NCBI GenBank assembly: GCA_030544215.1
Contig: JARZZO010000004.1
Span: 48,845,980 to 48,909,979, forward strand
Reading direction: 5' to 3'
DNA length: 64,000 nucleotides
Source: Zantedeschia hybrid cultivar
Lineage: Eukaryota; Streptophyta; Magnoliopsida; Alismatales; Araceae
Shown here: positions 58,724 to 64,000 of the stretch, piece after piece
Layout: every line of letters begins with the position of its first letter
How positions within the stretch are numbered: the first letter of the stretch is position 1
Notes under the pieces: generated by a model
What the model was told of the DNA's origin: nothing
Databases searched by the model: none
What the model saw: the letters and a program-made list of their open reading frames with translations, nothing else
Translations under genes and position numbers: made by a program

Positions 58724-60891
58724 TCAGCTGCCGAAATAAAAACATTAAAAAAAAAAACATACAAATAGTATCTTTAGTCATAAAACTGTTTGCATGGTTC
58801 AGAACTTGCACTAACCTGTGCCTACGCCTTTTCGAGCCATCTTCAACATAAGATTCCCAACTCCTATGATCAAGTGGGCTCAGATCATCAAGCTCTGCTA
58901 TGGCAAGCAAATATTGTGTGAGCTTCACCAGTTCATTATCACTGCTTCTGTTCAAGTGAGCTTTCCTAAAAGGTCTAATTGTGAGCCCATTTTGGGGATT
59001 CATCACAAAATTTCTTCTGAGATCATCAAACATAATTGTATTATTTGAGCTGTAGAACTGCAGAGTGGCATGCACAAAACAGAAATTAATCCTAATGACT
59101 CATAAAAGTTAAGATAGAACTGACTAGCATATTCATTGAACACCAGACCTCAGGAAATTGAGCCCAGATCAGACCCAGTGGCTTGCAGTCAAAAGTTCCG
59201 TGTGAATCTGACTGCACTGTTATCATGGCCATATGATCCAGAAGAGCTGTGATTTTGTAGTTAGAATTGTTCAATACCCCAAGCTGTCCCATTTTCAGTT
59301 CAACCCACTTCATGCTGCAGGGGGAAAAAATTGTGTAACATAATCTATACCCAAATAAGCCTCATGGACATAATTTATCAATAGCTATAATGGACACAAA
59401 CTTTTTCATAAAATGAAAGACAGAATCTTACCTTGTAGCAGACCAGATCATGATATCATATTCTGCGTAGACAGAAGACAGGAATTCATGAAGATCTGCA
59501 CAAGCACACGCACAATCAATGATAGTTCCGTAGGTCAAATTATCTAAACAAGAATGCTGATGCCATGCACTCACATGGCCTCATGAGTTCAAGAGGATTC
59601 TCAGCTGGGGATCTGTGGTCGAACAGAGTATAATCAATGTCCAAAACAAGTAGTTTTTTCCCTTCGCGACATGGATTGAGCAGTTTGATCTAATTGAAGA
59701 ACAACAAGGCAGATGAAAAATATGTAATTTATGAGAGGATCAACAAGTTCAACATTTGCTCTGTGGTATAACTGTTAATAGCAAAAAACATCTGGAAGGC
59801 ATAGGAAACAGAGATGTGAACAGACAAGATGTGGACCTCTGAAATGACATCCATGATTGCACGAGGAAGACAGAACTGAAAGGGAAACCTTTTCTTCCCT
59901 AATATTCTGTGTTAGTAGTTTGACATTTGGTGTCATTTAATGAATTATTCAAGTTGAATCAGCATCAAATAAAATGGTCTGAACTTTGAATGGAATTTGA
60001 ATATCATATCGAGTACAACCTATGACTCAATCCCAAATGCTTTACTTGCTAGTTAAGGTTGGATGTTGAAGTGAGAAACTTGGGTAAAAGAGGAGAGGGG
60101 GGTGTGGGGGCAGAAAACTCAACCTATGAGTCAATTCCCAAATGCTTGACTTGCTGATTAAGGTTGGATGATGAAGTGAGAAACTTGGGTGTAGCAAGTC
60201 AAAGAATAGATTAAGAGAAAGAGCTCCCATACTCTGCTCCTAGTATATACAGAACACCTGCTACAACTTATCAATCAATACTTTCTCGAACCCACCCACC
60301 CACCCCTCCCCCCTCCCAAAAAAAAAACAAAAAAAAAGTCTGTCAATGAGAAGGTGCTAAGATGCAGCATTGAGGATCTAATCAACAGGGGTTTTAGCCA
60401 AATGTCAACATGTTAATAATGATAGACAAGCACATTCCCTTTTTCTTTTGCTAATGGATAACAATATTCTAAGCTTAAAACAATGTCCACATTACAGTTG
60501 AAAAAAGTGATCGAGAATTGGAGATGCACATGAAGCTCACACACGGCAGACTCTCCTCCTCTTGGAGGTTCTCACATAAGCATTGATTATCCAAACCACC
60601 CTTTTATTGTTTGTAAGCCCAAAGTACAAATGCATGAATATAAATTGAGAAAAAAGCCATAAGGCATTGAAAAGAATGAAGTCAAACATGCTTGTGAACA
60701 ACTAACCTGATAATGCTTACCCCAATAAGCTATGTAAACAACTAACCTTATATTGATTAGCACGTCGCCTCAACTTCTGCTTGTTTACATCTTTGTCTTT
60801 TATGTCAACAACTTCATCTTGCCCAAGTTCAAAATCATCAATGATTTCTGGAGAATCCACTTGATCAACAATTATATCATCCTCAATCGTA
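58724..60891 (-). CDS. UBLCP1: Ubiquitin-like-domain CTD phosphatase (UBLCP1 type), 3' six coding exons
   Basis: Exons on the minus strand: 60891-60747, 59689-59575, 59495-59432, 59314-59149, 59057-58816 and 58727-58724, all with AG...GT borders and agreeing phases. They encode the last ~244 residues, ending RRRHS. The first visible exon is an acidic linker (EDDIIVDQVDSPE). The second holds the catalytic LDIDYTLFDHRS, the DxDxT motif of HAD/FCP phosphatases; then YDIMIWSAT, then KPLGLIWAQFPE, then MFDDLRRNFVMNPQNG with the second acidic site, and RPFRKAHLNR. In animals this nuclear enzyme dephosphorylates the 26S proteasome. The N-terminal ubiquitin-like exons were not found between 60892 and 64000, so the gene start probably lies to the right. 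All key residues seen are intact. Confidence 0.92.
60016..60190. repeat. Tandem duplication (~102 bp apart) in a UBLCP1 intron
   Basis: CAACCTATGACTCAATCCCA... to GAAACTTGGGT at 60016-60085 recurs at about 60119-60190 with a few differences. A G-rich stretch separates the copies. Confidence 0.8.
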
Positions 60892-62362
60892 CTGGTACAT
60901 TTCCCACAATCCAAAAAAGAAGGCATTAACAATGCAAGAAGAAATCACCTCTGGGGAAAGATTCCAAGTACACGTTCAGTATAATAGGATAAAATCAAAA
61001 CGAGACATGCATTTTCTAAGCACAGTTCTGAACTCGCTAGAATTACAGACAAACTTCTCAAGAAATTGGATCAGACCTAGGTCTACCAATTCAGGATGTT
61101 TTTGTTGTTAAGGCTTATCCACCTGGGTCAGCTAATTCCAAACTAGATGAGCTGACCCAGAAACCATGCTATGAGGAACCATTTGATCTAGTTGAAGCAT
61201 ACTCCCTATGCTAGAAGAGACCACATAACAGCCATGTGACATCATCCTTTCCTGGGTACGTGTTAGGTAAAAGCTTGTTCGTGGACTTTTTATCTGAGTA
61301 CACCTACGATGAGGATAATATGAATGCCCAAAGAGAAATGGAGCTTAACATGCAACGGAAGATAATAGAATTAGGATGCACTCCGAATGCCGTTAGTAAA
61401 TTTTATAGATATATAAAACTGTTAACTCTGACATGGCCAGTGCCAAGCCCAGATGAGAAAGTAGGATGAGTTACATTGATAGCCTGCACTTAAACAAAAT
61501 CTGTCACATTCCAATCACTAAACTGAATAACAAAATCTGTCACATCCCGATCACTAAACTGAATATTCTCACTAATGTTAGGGTGTTCCCCAGAAGTGGC
61601 ATGTTTCATCGGTGTCCGGATGCAGTGAAAAGTGAACTAGGGTTAGCTAGGGTGTTCCCTGGAAGTGACAACACGCTGCAATAGCACCCAGTTATGGTGA
61701 TAAATAGACAAGGGTTCTCATGTATTGGACAAACAAGGGTAACGGGGCATTGGGAGCACTGTTTTTTGGAGGCTATTTTATCCTTAAGAATCATATTGTC
61801 TCAAATTTTGACTCTGCTTTTAAAAATGGGGTAAATCACTTGTTGACCTGTTTGGCAAGATTGACACCATTGTTAAAAGTTATGCAAACTCGTTTGGGAA
61901 ATGCTACTTCAATAGAATTAAATCGAATCTATGGACTTATTTCGGATAGCAAAATGAACACACCAAAGGCAGCAAGCTCTCAGAAATAAGAGCCAATGTG
62001 TGTGCCTTTGAAAGCCAAAGGCAGCCAGTGAACACCTTTTAGCAATCACATACTGAACAAGGAAATGAATTAACTGCACAATGAAACATCAATGTGTGCC
62101 TTTGAAACCATAAATTAAACTCAAAAACAATTCAATGACTAATATAAATATGCAAATAATATAAGCTAGAAAAAATCTCTCACTGCATGGTTCATCCACC
62201 AAGAATGAAAATGGTAGAGGGGACATGCTGCGCCTGTGTTGCCCTTTCAAACAGACACGGAGGAAGAAGACGTGAGGTTGCCTGGGACAGAGGAATGAGA
62301 AGGCATGAGGAAGCGGAACATGAGGAGGGAGATGTCCATGGCCTAGATGAGGGGAAAGCAAC
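60892..62362. other. Probable intron of the phosphatase gene with repeat fragments
   Basis: No coding exon found. 61496-61567 is a 36-base tandem duplication (AAAATCTGTCACATYCCRAT...). The following GGGTGTTCCCCAGAAGTGG / GGGTGTTCCCTGGAAGTG pair (61584, 61648) looks like gypsy-derived sequence. Short plus-strand frames here have no known family. Confidence 0.45.
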
Positions 62363-62407
62363 TAGGGGTTTGCATTTTTTGGTTTAAACCGATAATCCAA
62401 ACTGAAC
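62363..62407 (+). mobile_element. Terminal fragment of a hAT-type element
   Basis: TAGGGGTTTGCATTTTTTGG with a following GGTTTAAACCGATAATCC is a typical hAT MITE end. It is cut at 62408, where an LTR begins. Confidence 0.45.
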
Positions 62408-62743
62408 TGTAAGATCCCACAAAATTACTAGGGGTCTACATACCAATAATAATAATAATAATAATAATAATAAAGAGAGGGTTTAAATATAAAATGTCCT
62501 TTAAGAGTTTAACTGAATGTTATTGGTAAGGGATAAGGATACGGATAAGTACTATTGATAAAGGTATTGGTAAAAGATAATGGTAATGGTTAAGGGTTAA
62601 GGGTTAAGGGTTAAAGGGGTAAGTCCTTATCTAAGAGAGACACTTGTCCCAAATCCACGTAATGCTTATCCAAAAGGAACATTTGTCCCAATCCTAGGAA
62701 GGGACACTTCACACTTGTCCCCATCCTAAGATCTGCCCACCAC

Positions 62744-62751
62744 TATAAATA
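62744..62751 (+). promoter_or_regulatory. TATA box in LTR G
   Basis: CCACTATAAATAAGAGGGC, followed by a pyrimidine-rich start region. Confidence 0.5.
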
Positions 62752-63277
62752 AGAGGGCATTCCCTCCCCTTCCGCTCATCCCAGCCATCCCTCCCCTAAG
62801 CGAGAGAGAGAGAGAGAGAGAGAAGGAGCGGAAGGAAGAAACCGGTTAACCTCGGGGTTCTGGCAGTGATCCGACAACGACCTGGCGGCGACCCGTTGAG
62901 GCTTCAACAGCAAACTTCTCTCCTCAGAGGTAGGGTGATACTGTCATGCTATCCCTCAACTGGCAGATTAAAATACACTTAGCTAGATTAGTTTAATAGA
63001 CGATCATAAATGTTAAAAAGGAGTCTCTGTCAAATAAGGTTCCTTGAATGATTTTCTTATAAAATTTATGAAGAAAGTCTATAAAACGAAACTGCTTTTT
63101 CAGCAACTACGATCGTTATCTCACAACCTCAATGATTACAATTTTGTGAGTATATTGTTATGAAGAAAATATTTCTTGTTCTCTATTTAAGTACATGATA
63201 AAGAAGTAACACTGCAACACTTACGGGACGAACTCTATGATTTATCTCCTGAGGACAAGGGGATAATCGAGTCTTGC

Positions 63278-63505
63278 TCCTTATGATTGGCACTATCGGG
63301 GCGCGAAGCCTTACCCATTGCTTTCTCCTTACGGTTGGCGTTGTTGGGGCGCGGAGCTTTACCCAACACTTGCTCTTTATGATTGGCGTTGTTAGGGCAC
63401 GGAACCTTACCCAACACTTGTTCCTTACGATTGGTGTTGTTGGGGCGTAGAGCCTTTCCCAACGCTTGCTCCTTATGATTGGCGTTGTCGGGGCGCATAG
63501 CGTCT
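63278..63505 (-). repeat. 48-bp minisatellite, ~4.7 units, in-frame on the minus strand
   Basis: Units begin at 63278, 63326, 63374, 63422 and 63470, exactly 48 bases apart. On the minus strand the frame 63498-63235 is open through all units and gives 16-residue repeats of the type RPNNANHKEQVLGKA. It lies within LTR G. Whether it is translated is unknown. Confidence 0.85.
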
Positions 63506-64000
63506 CTGTGATAATGGGGTCAATGTCCAGACTCGAGACATTTCCGACTAGGCAAAGGGTGAAAATCCTACTTGAAGTGCACTCTTGGAAAAAGGCTGGT
63601 CATGACATGTTCAAAAATGTGACAAATGACAATTATGATTTAAGGTCCATTACTATTTTCCTATAAAACAAAAGTCTAATGAACACTAAGAAGTCGAACA
63701 TGACGATCGTGATTTTATTAACTACCAGGACACTCCGATGATGAAATAATGACGAAATTATATCTTACATCTGCAAATGTCCTTTTGATCTATGATGATT
63801 CTTTCAAATAATTCATTTACAATTATTGCATTTTGCTTATAAGCTTATTTGATCATTCTTCTACTTAAATTATTACAAAAAAATACGCTTAAATTTTGGA
63901 TTAGTGGGGAGCAAAGGAGTCCTACTGAGTTTTTGTACAAAACTCATAAATTAATTACATATTTTCCAGGAGAGAATTATCAACCACAGTAAGCCTACAT

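Larger units (their letters stand above)
62408..64000 (+). mobile_element. Ty3/gypsy-type LTR (G), left part
   Basis: Starts TGTAAGATCCCACAAAATTAC, close in style to solo LTR F. It contains (AAT)n at 62445-62473, a TATA box at 62744-62751 (CACTATAAATAAGAGG), (GA)n at 62802-62823, a 48-bp minisatellite at 63278-63505, and near 63922-63975 CCTACTGAGTTTTTGTAC...TTTTCCAGGAG as in F. The right end and any internal region lie beyond the window. Confidence 0.5.

Noticed and set aside
61236..61989. Short plus-strand frames as exons of a host gene
   Set aside because: No splice-consistent chain or known family, and the area contains gypsy-like repeat phrases.
63278..63505. CRISPR-like regular repeat
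   Set aside because: Units abut with no spacers, and the genome is a plant; it is a minisatellite.

Overview
This is plant nuclear DNA. It holds LTR retrotransposons of the plant lineages Tat, Athila-like and Ty1/copia, non-autonomous hAT-type elements, many microsatellites, and one intron-containing host gene for a UBLCP1-type phosphatase with GT-AG introns. There are no bacterial operons, rRNA or tRNA genes, and no CRISPR array. The species cannot be named from the sequence alone.

Layout. Positions 1-44,160 read as the right half of a nested stack of retrotransposons. Five right-hand ends appear in order, with no matching left-hand end: element A (Ty3/gypsy Tat, minus, ends 13281), C (Athila-like, tRNA-Asp primer site, minus, ends 18382), B (Ty3/gypsy Tat, plus, ends 31044), D (Ty1/copia, minus, ends 39954) and E (old Ty1/copia, minus, 39955 to about 44160). 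The simplest reading is A inside C inside B inside D inside E, with the left halves lying before position 1. A solo Ty3/gypsy-type LTR (F, 41446-43926) also sits in the leader of E.

Coding content of the stack. A and B are related Tat elements in opposite orientation. Their products run Gag, CCHC-like knuckle, aspartic protease, G-patch, RT, RNase H, second RNase H, integrase. B shows that the ancestral reading frame is one continuous gag-pro-pol; it now carries four in-frame stops. A is split by one stop codon and by a one-base difference in an A-run. C carries an intact 674-codon frame of unknown function where gag should be. D has a gag deletion and two in-frame stops. E retains a decayed gag and protease.

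Positions 44,160-57,700 are mostly old repeats: SINE-like copies, an RTE-type LINE reverse-transcriptase relic, a small TIR element with TCT duplication, two hAT-type elements with 8-bp target duplications, and a frame-broken LEA-2/NDR1-HIN1-like relic beside a long CT microsatellite. Positions 58,724-60,891 (minus) hold the 3' six coding exons of a UBLCP1-type phosphatase, the only convincing host gene. Its N-terminal (ubiquitin-like) exons were not found and probably lie to the right. From 62,408 another gypsy-type LTR begins and contains a 48-bp minisatellite.

Unexplained structures: an ~88-bp four-copy array in the U3 of both Tat elements built on GCGTC/GACGC half-palindromes, an array of about 13 short palindromes in the very long leader of D, and a hairpin spanning the 3' LTR junction of both Tat elements.
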